64,000 bases of DNA, taken from assembly GCA_036785705.1 (NCBI GenBank), contig JAWUZG010000159.1, positions 1,798,001 through 1,862,000 on the forward strand, read 5' to 3'. Below the pieces are notes generated by a model. The model saw only the letters and a program-made list of their open reading frames with translations, had not been told where the DNA came from and made no database searches. A program made the position numbers and the translations under genes. Position 1 is the stretch's first letter. Every line of letters begins with the position of its first letter. This DNA comes from Acanthornis magna (Eukaryota; Chordata; Aves; Passeriformes; Acanthizidae). This document shows positions 11,301 to 23,404 of the stretch, one piece after another.

Positions 11301-14300
11301 GAGCACAGAAGCAGCTCAGGGAGTGGGACCATCTCCATTCTGGCTGCCCTCCAGCACCCGCTGCCCGTGGCTTGTGTGCCACAGCTGCACTGCAGTGGTG
11401 CAGGAAACGCAGCAGTGGGTGCTGCTGTGGGACCCCATCTCCCTCAGACTTGGTCACCTGCAGGCAGCAGCCATGTCCAAACACTTGGTGCTGCACAAAG
11501 CATGGAGGAGCAACACCAGGCGTGTGATCCCTGCACCCCCAACAGTGCCCAAGGCCAGGTCGGGCAGGGCTTGGAGCAACCTGCTCTAGCGGAAGGTGTT
11601 CTGCCACGGCAGAGGGTTGGAATGAGATGATCTTTACCATCCCTTCCAAGCCAAGCCTTTCTATGATTCCATGACCTGCCCTACCTACCGGATGACGAGG
11701 GGGGTGGGTGATGCTCACTGACCCCGCAGGAGCCTGGGCCAGGCGGGCAGTGGGACATACCATGAGCAGCTGCAGCAGCAGCACCAGCAGAAGCAGCAGG
11801 CATTGGGGCGGTGGTTGCTGGCGGGTTGCACCGTTGTCGGAGAAGTCTCATGCCGGGACATCGGAAGGGGTGACTCTGCGGACGCGGGTCCTGCGTACTG
11901 AAAGGCAGGAGGGTGGAGCAGGTCAGGGACCTGCTGGCGATCATCCCCCACCTTGTGCATGCACACAGAGGTACAGGAGGAACCCCCGTGCAGGGATTTG
12001 CTGCAGTTTAGGTTTGGGTCCTGCTTGCTGCCCTGGTCACCACTCACCTGCGTCCCAGCCTCATACACGGTGGACGGGGTTGGGTCGTGCTTCGGGGGCT
12101 GTTCTGCCGCTCTCCGCTCCTCCCAGCCCGCGGGTGAGCCGTGAGACCCCCCGGCTAATGTCCCTGCCGCCTCCTGGGTGGAGCCTGTGGGGAGGGAGAG
12201 GAGTGGCACCACGTTACTGCACAGGAACCCCTGGCTTCGAGAGGCTCCGGGGGCTGCTCGGCGCCGGGGAAAGCCCTGGGCAGGTGGCGAGGGAGGGCAG
12301 GGCAGCAGGCAGAAAGTGCAAGAAATGGAAGTGAGAAGGAAAGAAGAAGAGGAAATGCATCGGGAGATACTCTGCCAGCCCCCTGCTTTGCCTGGGATCC
12401 CATCCCACACCTTGGGGACACTGTGGGGCTCACTGCAGGCAGCAGAGCAGCTTGGCAGGGTGAGGGGCTCAGCGCTGACCCTGTACACCCCCGGCCATGC
12501 CCTGTGCCGTGAGGAAGAGTGGCTGAAATCCCTGATGTCTTCAGGTACGGGGTGGGGAAGTCAGAGCTGCTCCATGGCAGCGTGTGAGTGGAAGGAAACA
12601 GGGTGGTGGTGGTGGTGAGTCTTCACAGCTCCTGGAGCTAAAGCAAACCTCGTTCCCTGCCACCTGCCCATCCCTGCCTGCACTGCTGGCTCAGCCTGGA
12701 GCAGGGATGCTCCGGGGCAGGAGCTGTGCTGGGCTCAGCATGGGCAGTGGTTATGTCATGGCCACAGCTGGCTCCACCTCCCCGTGCCTTGCCAAGGGTG
12801 ATGGGCAGCAATCACGGCCCTTCCCCTGCCAGAAGGGAGGAATGGGAGCAGTGGCAGCAGGCGGGGAGAGCCCCAGACATCTCAGCCGCAGCATCCCCAT
12901 CTTGAGCTGCCCCAGGTCTTATCACCTCGGGTCTGAGTCCTGCTGTGGCCTCAGCAATGGGACAGAGCCAGGGTGTGGGACACAGCTGAGGACACAGCTG
13001 TCCCCAGAGCCCTCTGTGAGCCCTTGGGGTAGAGCCCCCCTGTTCCCAGCACAGCCATCACCCAGCAGTGCTTTCCTGGGCCCTTGCAAACCCTCCCACA
13101 GTCCCAGTGCTCCCACAGGAACGAAAAAGGAGAGAGTCTGTGTTTCACTCCCAATTGTCCCTATTTATAGCCCCGAGTGCTGGCAGGACGGCTGTGACCT
13201 TGACACCCGGTTCAGCAGCAGCTCCACTCCCTCTCGCACCGTGCTGCCCTCGGGTCCACTTAATCCCCCACTTTTTCCCTTTCCTTTGCTTCCCCTGGGC
13301 CAAGCATCTTCCACTGCCAGCACCCCTCTTCCCGCTGCCCACCCACATCCCGCTGCTCATCCCAGCACTGCCGGGGGCTGCAGCACCAATGACAGCAATG
13401 GTGTCGAGGCTGTGGGAATGGGGTGAGCGGGAGGATGACCTGAAGACTGAGAAAGCCCTGCTCCCTCCCAGCTCACCCTGGCTCTGCCACAGCCCTGGGC
13501 CACGGAACGGTTGGATTGGGGGCTACTGAGGGACCGGGATGTGGGGACAGCACGTGGCTTTGCTCTGCGGTCACATCCAGGTACTTCACCTCACTCCTCA
13601 GCCAGAGCTGACCCACAAGTGGCTGAGCCAAGACATGCTGAAGAGGCAGCAGGAGGGGGTGGCATCCCCCTGGCAGGAGCATCCCCTTCCCAAGCCGAGG
13701 GGTGTGCTCAGGACCCGGCCAGGAGCAGAATCAGGCCACTGCCCACCCTGGGTGCTGTGGGACACACCCCGGGCCATTCCCGGAGTGGGCTGTGACACCG
13801 GGAGCAGGGAGAAAGGAGCTGGGGGGCTGCACAGCGACCTTGGCTCACGGCACCAAGTTGGCGTGATCCTTGTTGGCGCCAAAAGGCAGTGCCAGAACAT
13901 CTGGATTGGCACCAAAGGCCAAGGCCAGCACATCTGGACTGGCACCAAAGGCCAAGGCCAGCACATCTGGACTGGCACCAAAGGCCAAGGTCAGTACATT
14001 CTGATGGGCACTGAAGGGCGCTGCCATCACGCTCTGGATTTGCAGGGATGATTTCCAGCACTATGCACCCCTTAACGCCCCTGCCACAACCCACCTAACC
14101 ACTCTGGCAGGGCCTGGGTGCCATGGGGCTGTCACCAGCTGCCCCAGTGCCAGGGCCCGCCATGGGGCTTCTGGGGCTGGCGGATAGGGAAGTGTCAGAG
14201 GGAAGGCGAGGGCGTGCGCTCGAGACTGCAAAAAGAGGAAGGACGACAAAAAGGGGACGTTTCCCCACAGAGAGAAGCCCCAAAAGCCGCCCTCCCTGAG

Positions 14301-14754
14301 CTCCCCAAGCCCCCCAGGAGCCTGGGAGTCCCTGTGTGCTGGGTGTCCCTGGGCCATGCCAGCCCACATGCCTCTGAAGTCCCCGTGAGTCTGGCACCAT
14401 GCTGTCCTCTCACCGAATGGAGAGGGGACCCTCTGTGCACCCGGACACGATGAGCTCTCCCCAAAATCGCTTTCAAAGGGGAACCTCCCCTTCCACCAGG
14501 CCTTGCTGAGATGTTGGCCCCATCCCATACACCTGCACATGAAGCTCCTTGTGCCTTGCTCACCCTGGGCAAAGCAGCCACTCCCAACTCTGCAGCATGG
14601 GGCACAAACCAGTGCCCACCCCGGTGCAGGGGCACCCCCAGCACAGCCTGTGCTGACCCCCGACGTGCCCACCGAGCCTGTGCCGTGGGTGCTGGGAGGA
14701 TTGGGGGGTGTGGGAGCGGCTGTCGTGGTGTGTCCGTACCTGCAGCCTGGCCAT
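8124..14754 (-). CDS. RGS19: RGS19 (regulator of G-protein signalling 19, GAIP), complete coding region in best model
   Basis: RGS19 is a GTPase-activating protein for Gi/Gq alpha subunits that shortens G-protein signals at membranes. The best model joins, in transcript order, 14754-14740, 11897-11761, 9877-9803, 9172-8938 and 8312-8124. That is 651 bases, or 216 residues; the human protein has 217. In order it encodes a short N terminus, the palmitoylated cysteine string (ACCFCWCCCCSCSWN, the RZ/A-subfamily mark), a basic linker, and the RGS domain. The RGS domain runs from about VQGWAQSFDKLMKSPAG through EENMLFWLACEEL to FDDAQLQIYTLMHRDSYPRF. The C terminus SSSES resembles the PDZ-binding end of mammalian GAIP (SSSEA). 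Junction phases agree throughout. The first exon is the weak part: if it is wrong, translation would start at the Met at 11861-11859 (199 residues). Confidence 0.9.
8815..8916. repeat. tandem repeat, 25-26-base unit, four copies, in RGS19 intron
   Basis: Four near-identical copies of a unit with core CCATTTTAGCCTGAGCCCC run from 8815. The RGS19 transcript carries the G-rich strand (GGGG and GGGGGG runs). The array ends about 20 bases from the 5' splice site of exon 8938-9172. Confidence 0.9.
8938..9172 (-). CDS. RGS19: RGS19 exon, main part of RGS domain
   Basis: The exon encodes AKPTPEEVQGWAQSFDKLMK, then NVFREFLRTEYSEENMLFWL, then ACEEL and on to DYISILSPKE. It is bounded by CTGTCAG upstream and GAG followed by GTAGGA downstream. 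Its first base completes the Cys codon begun by TG at the end of the previous exon. Confidence 0.97.
9173..9802 (-). other. RGS19 intron
   Basis: No further exon or recognised repeat is seen in this 630-base intron. Confidence 0.7.
9803..9877 (-). CDS. RGS19: RGS19 exon, linker between cysteine string and RGS domain
   Basis: This 75-base exon encodes NEDRERAWRASRETKLETIP and then NCEA. It starts after CGTTAG and ends TG before GTGAGT. It matches the human segment between the cysteine string and the RGS domain in length and in the Trp-Arg-Ala-Ser-Arg-Glu core. Confidence 0.95.
11026..11077. repeat. two adjacent perfect inverted repeats (11-base stems)
   Basis: CATACAAGCCC, a three-base spacer and its exact complement occupy 11026-11050. 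ATGGACCAGGG, an eight-base spacer and its exact complement occupy 11048-11077. The two palindromes share the bases ATG at 11048-11050, so either strand could form two back-to-back hairpins. Confidence 0.9.
11550..11674 (+). mobile_element. CR1 LINE 3' end fragment
   Basis: The fragment carries the CR1 3' UTR signature: GGAGCAACCTG, a CTAG-GGAAGGTGTT motif, GGTTGGAATGAGATGATCTT, CCCTTCCAA and the terminal TTCTATGATTC. It is 5' truncated and lies opposite to RGS19. Confidence 0.85.
11761..11897 (-). CDS. RGS19: RGS19 exon with cysteine string
   Basis: After CTTTCAG the exon encodes YAGPASAESPLPMSRHETSP, then TTVQPASNHRPNA, then the cysteine string CCFCWCCCCSCSW, whose final Trp codon is split before GTATGT. 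The internal Met at 11861-11859 aligns with the Met of the human PPSMSSHDT segment and is a fallback start, though its context (C at -3) is weak. Confidence 0.93.
12048..12184 (-). other. exon-like segment resembling the mammalian RGS19 start exon, without its ATG
   Basis: The segment lies between a good acceptor (CCCTCCCCACAG) and a perfect donor (CAG before GTGAGT). In phase with the cysteine-string exon its last codons read DPTPSTVYEAGTQ, like human MPTPHEAEKQ, but Asp stands where human has the start Met. No in-frame ATG occurs anywhere in the segment. It may be a non-coding or alternative 5' exon, with translation then starting at 11861. Confidence 0.5.
12185..14739 (-). other. RGS19 intron with minisatellite
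   Basis: No exon was recognised apart from those listed. The intron holds a GGT-rich run near 12603-12617 and the 33-base minisatellite at 13875-14039. Confidence 0.6.
13875..14039. repeat. 33-base minisatellite, five copies
   Basis: Units start at 13875, 13908, 13941, 13974 and 14007. The middle copies are nearly identical (GGCACCAAAGGCCAAGG core) and the outer ones diverged. Because 33 is a multiple of three, the + strand reads an open 11-residue repeat (TKGQGQHIWTG), but nothing suggests it is translated. Confidence 0.92.
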
Positions 14755-14816
14755 CGCGCCAGCCAGGGTGACCCGGCCAGCTCAGGGGGTGCGCGGCATC
14801 GCCAGGACCGCCGGGT
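14740..14816 (-). CDS. RGS19: probable RGS19 start exon (Met-Ala-Arg-Leu-Gln)
   Basis: On the - strand a long pyrimidine tract (about 14821-14870) ends in CCCGCAG. A 77-base exon follows and closes CTGCAG before GTACGG. It holds ATG at 14754-14752 with G at -3 and G at +4, reading MARLQ in phase 0 straight into the cysteine-string exon. This gives a 216-residue protein. An earlier ATG at 14789-14787 in the same exon opens a five-codon upstream reading frame closed by TGA. Splice-site strength and the length match support the exon; no transcript evidence was available. Confidence 0.55.
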
Positions 14817-17800
14817 CTGCGGGCAGGGAGGTTGGGGAGAAAAGAAGAGAGAAAGAGAAAAGAAAAGCGGCCGAACATCCTCTCACAGGAAAGGGAGTGG
14901 TAAGGGAAGTGGCAAACTCAACCGAAGAGCTCAGGCCTTTTTTGGGAAAACCCCAGCCCGGCCCAGATGCTCTCCTTGCTGCTCCATCATGGGGCCAGCT
15001 GCCTCGACGGGGCACGACAGGGGCACAGAGGGTCCCACCAGGGGCTGAGCCAGCCCAGTCTCCTGCTTCCAGGGCAGCCTCCTGCTTCCCAGCAGGGCTG
15101 GAGCTGGCAGCGGCTGCTGCACACACGAGGGCAACCGAGATGGGGCTCCCCAGCCAGGACTGATGGCAACTTCTCAGAGACAGCCCGGGCACGGTGGCGC
15201 TGGAACAACCCCCCGGCCGAGGAAGCGGCTCTGCCGAGAGCGACAGGCACGACATGTCCCCAGGGCGCGTGGAGGCTGCGCCGAGGTCCTCGGAGAGCAG
15301 CCGAGGCCACTTCAAAGCGACAGTGCTCTCCGCCACGCTGTGCTGCCGGTGCCCCCGGGCTTCCAGCGCTGCCCGCGGGGCACAGACACGGGCAGCGAGG
15401 TGGGCAGTGCGGGAAGGCTGTGTGAGGCTGGGCTGAGTCAGAACCGCGGGCAGTGCCGCCCGGCAGCGCCGTCCGTCGAGGTGCGATGTGCCAGCCTGAT
15501 GCACAGAGCGCAGCCCTGCTCCCCCGGCCAAGAGTGACTCACAAACAAAGTTGTTTGGTTTTTTTTTTCCTTTCCTCTTCAGGAAAAAAAGAAACAGAAG
15601 AGAGAGAGAGAGAGAGAAATCAGCCGCCCAGCCTCCGTTTTCTTGATTAAATTCACCCTCGGCGCTGCTGTGGGCGGAGGAGACTCCAGCCCACAAGCGA
15701 CCAACACCGCTTGTGGTCTCTGCTGGCGGCTGCTCAATGGCACGGTCACACCGCAGGTGGAAAGGGCAGAAAAGGGGAGAAAGAGGGAGGAGGGATGCTG
15801 GCACCCACCCCCGCTTCCCTGGGGCAGTGCCATGTGCCTGTTATCAGCTCATCCCAGCGCCCGGCTCAGCGCAGCCGCTTCCCTCGCCCTCCCCGGGACA
15901 CGAGCTGTTATCTCCTGTCCTCCCGAGCCCGCACGCCCCGGCACCCAAACCCAACGCGGCTGTGCTGCTGCCGTCCCCAGCCCCGCTCCATCCGGATGGG
16001 AACCTTCCCGTCACCCAAAAGTTACCACCGGCTGCGGCAGCTCCTTCCTCTGCCGTCACCCGCTGTGCTCCAGGGGCTCAGCGGAGCTCTGCTTCTCCGG
16101 GCGCTTGAAGCTCATTTATTGCCCAGATGGTTTTCCAGGATTCCCTTTGCTGCTACCAGGCAGGGAGAGAGCTGGGGGCTGTCAGGTTACAGCCACGTTC
16201 CCACGGCCCCTGGCACCGCCAGCACCGAGGGTCTTTTTATTCTCTGGCCACTTCTTGCCACTCTCCACCCCAGGAAGGACCTTCCCTTCATAATTTATGG
16301 GTCAAAACCGGGACAGCAGCTTTGCTGCTCGTCATAGAATCCCCCGGAGGTCATTTGGGTGGGGGCAACGCACAAAACCCCGATGGAAACAGAGATCCCA
16401 TTCCTGGCCAAGTCCCTGTCACAGGCCAGTGATGCCTCAGCAGGGAGCAGCACCGGATCCGACCCCTCTCCATGCCTCGGAGGAGCTGCAAACACCCATC
16501 ACCTGCTAGACCAGCCACGCTGGATCAGCACAAGGAGAGCCTGGCAGCCTCGGCTGCCCGCGTGTTGCTGGATTCTCCAGTGTCTAATAAGGGCTCAGCA
16601 CAGCCTGCAGCTTCCCCACCCCCTCCTGGCATTCTCCCAGAAGGTCCCAGCACCTCTGATCTCTGCCAAATTTGGCTGGAACCGGCCACCGAGTGCAACC
16701 AAAGGCGAGGCAGCCCAGCAGGCAGCTGGGGTGGGTGACAGGGGGCTGGCACCCCCCGGGACCCTTCTGTCGGGGTTACCCCATGGAAACCGCCGAGGCA
16801 CCGCTGTGGAGCCCCACAGCTGCCTCCCGCCCCCGCAGCCTGTCCCAGCCACCTGCCAGCAGCACAGGAAGTTTTAGGAGTTATTTTTAGACTCAGTTTT
16901 CAATCCCCCCCTTAGCAATCTTTTAGAAAAAGATTAAAGAGGCTGAGGGCTTGAGCCCCCTGGCTCTGCGGGATGGGGCTGGGCTGACCCCAATCCTACT
17001 GGCATGGAGGTGCCAGTGATCCCTGGCAGTGGCTGGGTGGGCTCTCCAGGTCCTGCTGGGATGAGGGGCTGGTTATGTTCCCGTGGCTGCACCCTGCCGT
17101 GTCCTTGCTGCCCTGTGAGCTTGTGGCACTGATAACACCGCAGATGTGCCCGCGCACGTGGCAGAGGTGGCGGTGGCCAGCGAGTACCTTTGGGGAGATC
17201 CTCTGCCCTGCAGTGATTTTTCTGCCATTCCCAGAGGCTGGAAAGGCAAGTCCTGCTGATGGGAACTGTGAGATGCTTCAGTGTGTCCAAACACCTCCCC
17301 AGTCCTTTGCACCATGAGAGCTGCCAGGATGAGGACAATGCTGGGGTCCTTCTCCAGACCAGTCATTCCCTCTGTTCCCAGTGCATGTCTGCTTAAGCAT
17401 CCTCCAAGCCAAATCCCACCACGACCTCTCGCAAAACGACCACATAAACCTCTCCAGCACCTCCTGGGAAGAGGAGAACAGACCCATGGCTCTGTCCTGG
17501 CACCGTGGCTGCCGGGCAGCACAACAGGCACAGCACTGCCAGCACCCACCCCCCTGACCCCAGTGCACTGAAACAGAGTCAATTATTTTACGGCATAAAA
17601 ACAGCCCCCATGCCAATCAGCTGGGGGTTCACAAAGGCAAGTCCTGACCATTATGTTTCTATTACTAGAGATATTGTGGTGTTAGGGCAGGCGCCTGTTC
17701 TGCCTTCGGTAATGATCCATGGGAAAGGAGAAGAGATCAGTGATCAATACTCAGCAGGGGCTAAACGGATGGAGGAGCCTGGTGGTTGATGGGAGGGAAG

Positions 17801-20800
17801 AGCAGAGGAAAGGGAGGGATATGGCCCTGGCATGGCCAGGGTGAGAGCTGAGCTGGGTGGGTGATGGGTGCTCCTTGTTCATGGGATGCTGCCAGGCTCC
17901 TGGGACCACAGGACAGTGGCAATTTGAGGGATGAGGAATGGCACCTTTCAAGGAAATGAGGAACCAGACGGAGAATCAAGGCAGGATTGGGATGAAAAGG
18001 AAGGACACTGCATCACAGAGCAATGCTGGATCAAAGGGCTGGTTTAGCACAGCTCTGAGAACTCCCAACACAACTGAGGGGTGATTTTTCCCCCAGCCCC
18101 AGCACGAGACCAAACCCCAGTGGCTGCATCCAGAGCCCTGCACGGGAGGCAGGAGGTGCACGAGGAGGTTTGGGAGCCTGTGCTGGCACAGGCAGGAGGT
18201 GAGTCTGGCCACGCTGAGGACAGGTCTGGCCCTGCTCTCCAGCCACGCTTCCTGCCCAAAGCGTGGCCCTGCGTGCCATTGATGTGGTCAGGGCAGGGCT
18301 GAGCCCAGCTCAACCGGCAGTGGGATCAGCCAGGCCAGGGCCACACCAGCAGGACAGCTGGGGACAAGGGGAGCACATCCCAAATGCTGCACCCAGGGAA
18401 GTTTGCCCACCGTGGTTTATTCAGGTGGGTGCTGCTGCCTGCACGCTGCCAGCCCTGACGGATGCCTTCGGAGGCCTGGCTTCAGGCAGATGTCCCTTTG
18501 TGCTGGCGAGCACCCAGGGATGGAACGTGTCCCCAGCACCAGCTCCCTGGACTACAGCTTGCAGAGCTGGGCTTCCACTTGTACCAGCAAAACCTCCTCC
18601 CACATCGGATTTTTGTCCTACATTAAAACACTGAGGGACTGAGGAATGAGCCCCCAGGAGACCATTCCACAGGCAAACACCCAGGGAAAGGGGGATTTGG
18701 TGACCTGATGCCCTGCCCAAGTTCTGGAGCATCCCAAGGGTCACAGGTGAGCCCTGTGCTGTGATCGTGGCGCCAGGGCAGCAGTGAGGCTCTGTCCTGC
18801 CTCATCAGAGTGAGCAATTCACGTCCTCCAAGTCCAGCTGCCCTGGTGATTTAGACCCCAACCAAAGGGGAAGATTGATGGTGGGGTTCAGCTCCATCAC
18901 CCCAGGGAGGAGCTGGCAGTGTGGGGAGGAAGGAAGCACTGTCACCCTGCGTGGCCCCATGCCACAGAGGGGGCCCTGGTCCTGGGACAGTGCCTGGCAG
19001 CGCAGCTGCTGCATCCCACTGCTGCCAGACAGGGCAGGAACGTCCGGGGTGCAGGAACCTGGCCATGGCTGATGCCCATCGCAGGCATTCTGGGCTCAGA
19101 TGGTGGGAATGGGCCTTGCAGAGGATCTCAGTGAGACCCCTGGTTTGACAGGCCACGGTGATGCCCTTTGCTGAGCCCCCAGGATGCTGCAGGGTGTAGG
19201 TACCATCAGAGCACACGGGTTGCAGTCACGGCAATACATTTCTCCAGCCCCAAATCTGCTTTGCCAGCTCTCTCCTCCTGGTGAAACACACACCAGGCTC
19301 TCAGGCAGTATCTTCCCTCGGTTTTTGTTTTGGTTTTTGTTTTCAGTCTAGTTTGAAGCTTTCTGTTCCTTTTCCAGGGCTCCTGCCCACTAACGCCAAT
19401 ATGTACCTGTTTGTTCTTCTCCTGCCCTTTGCCCTGGAACGCTGCTTGGGCATTCGCCTTCTGTTAGAGAAAGCTACAGCCCCGCTTGGGTTCAAACCTG
19501 CAGGAGGGGGAGGAATTGGGAAACCCAAACCCTCTCCCCAAACCCTTTTGCTGACCCCCTTTAGGCTGAACCAGTACTGCTTCCAGCACTGGGAGTGAGC
19601 TGCCAGTGCACCCACAGCCTGTGCCCTGCACCCAGAGCCACAGGACGTGCGGGAATGCCGAGGGCTCCGCTCCCCCCATGCCCATCCTGCTGTTGCCCCG
19701 GAGGCTTTGCGGCATTTCTGCCTCCAGAGTGGGCAAGTGCTGACAAGTGAGTCTGGAGCGTGGCAAACCTGAGCCCCCGAGCCCAGCGTGTCTCCACAGC
19801 TGGAGCAAAGAACCCTCAAAAGGTCAACCAAGGCTGGTTCCAAGTGGTTGGAGAACTGGAAAGGCGGCTTGTTCTAAAACTCGACCGTACATTTTCCTGC
19901 TGTCAGGAAACCCCCTTTTTTCCATGTCTAAGATGAATGGTGAAGCTGAACCCCAAATAACTTTGTTGTTGTTTTTGTTGCTGCTCCACCCTTCTCCTGG
20001 TTAAATTTTGCTTCCACGAAATGGCCAAGGGCAGGAGGTTTTGCAGGATGGGTGAGTGGCAGAGCACTCCCTGCCTCTCCTGGTACACTCACCCGGGATG
20101 GCTGAGGTCCCATGGACCTGGAGGAGATGATGGGATGGGCTGAGGCATCGCCCTCCATGCCCAGCACCGTGTCTGGGGAGGGGGAAAATCACATGCAGAA
20201 GCTTTCTGTTACTGGTCCACTCCGAAGAAGGAACCCAGTGGATTTCCAGCCAAAAATAACAGAAATAAAATAATTCTCCCTTGCTCCCAGGGAGCGCTTT
20301 CGCAGAAGGGTGAAAGGTCGATCAAAACTCTGGGGTTGCTGCCTTATTTTACATGGTACTCAGGATCTGGATGGAGCCAGGATTCTGCCTTCACTATAGT
20401 TTTACCCCAAAGCCACCAGTTCCCATGTCCCCAGGTCCTGAGGAAGACTGGGGAGCTGCACAGGGAACTCACCCCATGGTTTGTGAACCAGCACAGCCAA
20501 CGGCTCCTGCAGAGCATGCACAGCTGGATTTAAGATGTTTGATCCCTGTGAAAAGTTCTGGATGTCCTGAAACCCCCGGGAGCAGAGGGGAGAGCTGGCC
20601 AGTGGAGTTACTGGAGTTACACCATCATACCCACTGGATGGCTGAGGTAGAGAGGATTTGGGATTTTCTGCAGGTCACCCTCCCTGTACTGCATGGGGCA
20701 ACCCATGGAGAGGCAGCTGGGGAAGGAAAAGGGCTGGCTGAACCCAGCAGTGATGAGAATGAGCTGGAGAGGGCTTGTGTAGCCCTGGTGAAGGAAGGAC

Positions 20801-23404
20801 AGTGAATAAGGAGGTGCCTGTGGGGCTGGATCCCCATTCCCTGAGCTGCCAGAGCAGGGGCAGCGATGGCACCACAGAGCTGCTTCCCAGTCTGTGACAG
20901 GGTGGTTGGAGCTCCTGCGAGTTCAGTTCCTTCCCCTCTCACACCACAAAAGATGTCGGACACTCTTCCCCTATCCTGTCCTCCCCATGGGCAAACCCCA
21001 TGTTGTAACACATGGGGGGATGCAAAAAGCCACCGATAAAGTCCAGGATCTTTTCTTCTCCCCAAAACAAGAGACAACTATGAAATAATGTATATAAACA
21101 GCTAGCTTTAGAGTTCCCCCTCTCTGAACAGCTTCTGTAATGGAAATGCAGAGAGAGATGTGCACATGAATAAGGAACTGAGCAATAGAAGTCTCAAGCA
21201 AAGGCCATGGGCATTGGATCACTCGGAACCTGCTGTTATTACTCCAGGCAAGAGCCCAGAGTGCTGGACCCTGAGAGTGTGGCCTGGCAGGGGTGACGCT
21301 TGCTGGCCTTTGTGTGTCCAGGCTGTTCTTTTTTGGGGTGCTCAGGCATGGACAGGGATTGGTGCAGGAACTGATCTGAGGAGCAGAAGGAGCTGGATGG
21401 GAAAGGCAGGGTGGCTCTTACCTCCTCCTGAGCTGACTTTCCAAAATTATTTTATCCAGAGGATAAAAATTTGGGAAAAAAAAAAAAAAAAAAAAAGGAG
21501 GAAAAGCCACAGCATCTCAAGCTCACGCTCTGCAGAGGTTGAGCAGTGATACAGTGGCTGCTCTGCCACTCCTGACCTGTTGCTCACAGGGAAGAGCTCC
21601 GAGCACTGAGCTCATCCACTCACTTCGCATCAGCCCAGATGAAACTGAAGATGCTGGAGCCCAAGTCCAGCCTAAAAGCAAAGACTAGAACCAAAGCTAA
21701 GCAAAGATGGAAGAGGACGCACTTCAGGAGGCGGCTGAGATGTGCTGCTCCAGCACTTTGGGCAGACTCAGAACCAACTACCCTGCCATGGTATTTTTCT
21801 CGTTTACCCTCTCTGGGTTTCATTTGAATTATTTGATTATTTGCCTTCAGTTCCTTCTTTTTTTAACAATAATATCAAAATCGGTGCCTACACCCTGACT
21901 GAGATACATTCATGTCACTAAACTCCTGCTTCTCCACTACAATCCTGTGAGGTGGAGGTTGTTTAATTGCTGAAGAACATGACTGTATTTTGATTAGTGG
22001 CTTGAGTCATTTGTGGGGAAGGGCTGACGCGGAGCAGCTAAAATCCTTGTAGGGAAATCTGATGTGGCGCTCTCCCTTGGGAGATACTCTGAAATATGTG
22101 CCCACTGGGGCGACCCGTTTTCCCAAAGAAAACGACGTGCACCAGGCCAGCAAATGGCACAGCTCCGCTCATCCAGCGTGACACGGGATGAGCGTCTCCA
22201 TCGACGGGGATGGAGATGCATCCAGAGGGGAATGAACTCCCCTCGCAGCAGGGGAATCCCTCCCACTCGCTTAACACTTTTTGTTTAGTTTCTTAAATAA
22301 GGCCATGGATCCGTGCCAGAGCAGCCTCATGGAAGCGGCAGGGAGAGGGAGCTTCCCAGGGGAACCCCTCGGTGCCCGGGGGACGCGCGGTGACCTGAGC
22401 ACGGCGCGGTGGCCGCGCCTGGCCCTCTCCATCCCTTGGCCACGGAGACGCAGCGCCAAGTGGCAGCATCCCGCGACGCCGCCCACGTGATGGGCTCGTG
22501 TTGGGTGACCGTCGCATGTCACGTCCTTTCGGGGGACAGCCGCGTCCCCGACACCACCGAGGCAGGTCCCTCTGGCCAGCCCTTGGCCGTGCCGCTGCTG
22601 GAGAACCCCGCGGGGAGCGGCGCTTGCAGCCACGCTGACCTCAGCCAACCTTGCCGAGCCCCGGTGCTCCCCGAGCCCCGGTGCTCGCCGAGCCCCGACC
22701 GGCCGGGCCAGGGCTGCCCATCGCCCCGGCGAGGCTCAGCACCGTTTGCGGAGTGCCCGGGGAGCTGCACGGGCAGGGAGCTCTGCCCGGCCGAGCTGCT
22801 GCGTGGATGCTCCGGCGCCGCCCTGGCACCCACCTGTGGGTGCAGAAGAGCCGGGGAGGCCTCCGGGGGGGATCCTCCCTGCAACCCCCGCCCCGGGCTG
22901 GGCAAACCCCGGTGCAGCCGGCCCTGCGGCTGGAGAGTGCCCCCCTCCTTCCCCCTCTCCATCCTCCTCCTCCTCCTCCTGGCAGGAGCCCTGCCCTCCC
23001 CGGGGGGGATGCGGCGGGGAGTTCCCCCTCCCTGCTCGGTGCTCGGGGTCCCCCCGCCCCGCCGGCCGGTCCCCACGGAGCATCCCCCCGCCCCAGCGCT
23101 CGCACATGGGGCCGGTGACAGGCAGCAGCCGGACACACGGACGCACGGACAGACAGACACGGGCAGGGCTCTCCATCCTCCGCGGGGCTCGGCGCGTGTA
23201 GGGGGAGCCGTGCGGGAGGGAGGATGCCCGAGCAGGGGTCCATGCAGGGGGAGCGTGCGAAGGGGCTGGGAGAGGGAGACGGGGTGGGCAAAGCGGGGTC
23301 CGCCGGGGGAGCGGGGCTGGGCTGGGCACCGGGCGAGGGAGGGGGCGATGGGCGCGCGTCCCCCCCATCCGCGGCACCCCCGGGCCGGGGCGCGGGGTAC
23401 TCAC
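14817..23404 (-). other. 5' intron region of RGS19
   Basis: This 8.6-kb stretch lies between the probable start exon and the CpG-island exon. It includes a moderately CpG-rich patch at about 15140-15500, a GA run at 15600-15617 and a poly-A run at about 21476-21496. No coding exon was recognised. The 21930-22010 part faintly resembles an ancient SINE. Confidence 0.5.

Larger units (their letters stand above)
9878..11760 (-). other. RGS19 intron with hairpins and a CR1 end
   Basis: No exon is visible. The intron holds a double hairpin at 11026-11077 and a CR1 3' end at 11550-11674. Confidence 0.7.

Noticed and set aside
14782..15804. 340-codon - strand reading frame upstream of the RGS19 start exon
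   Set aside because: It runs through the long pyrimidine tract and acceptor of the exon at 14740-14816 and has no recognisable domain.
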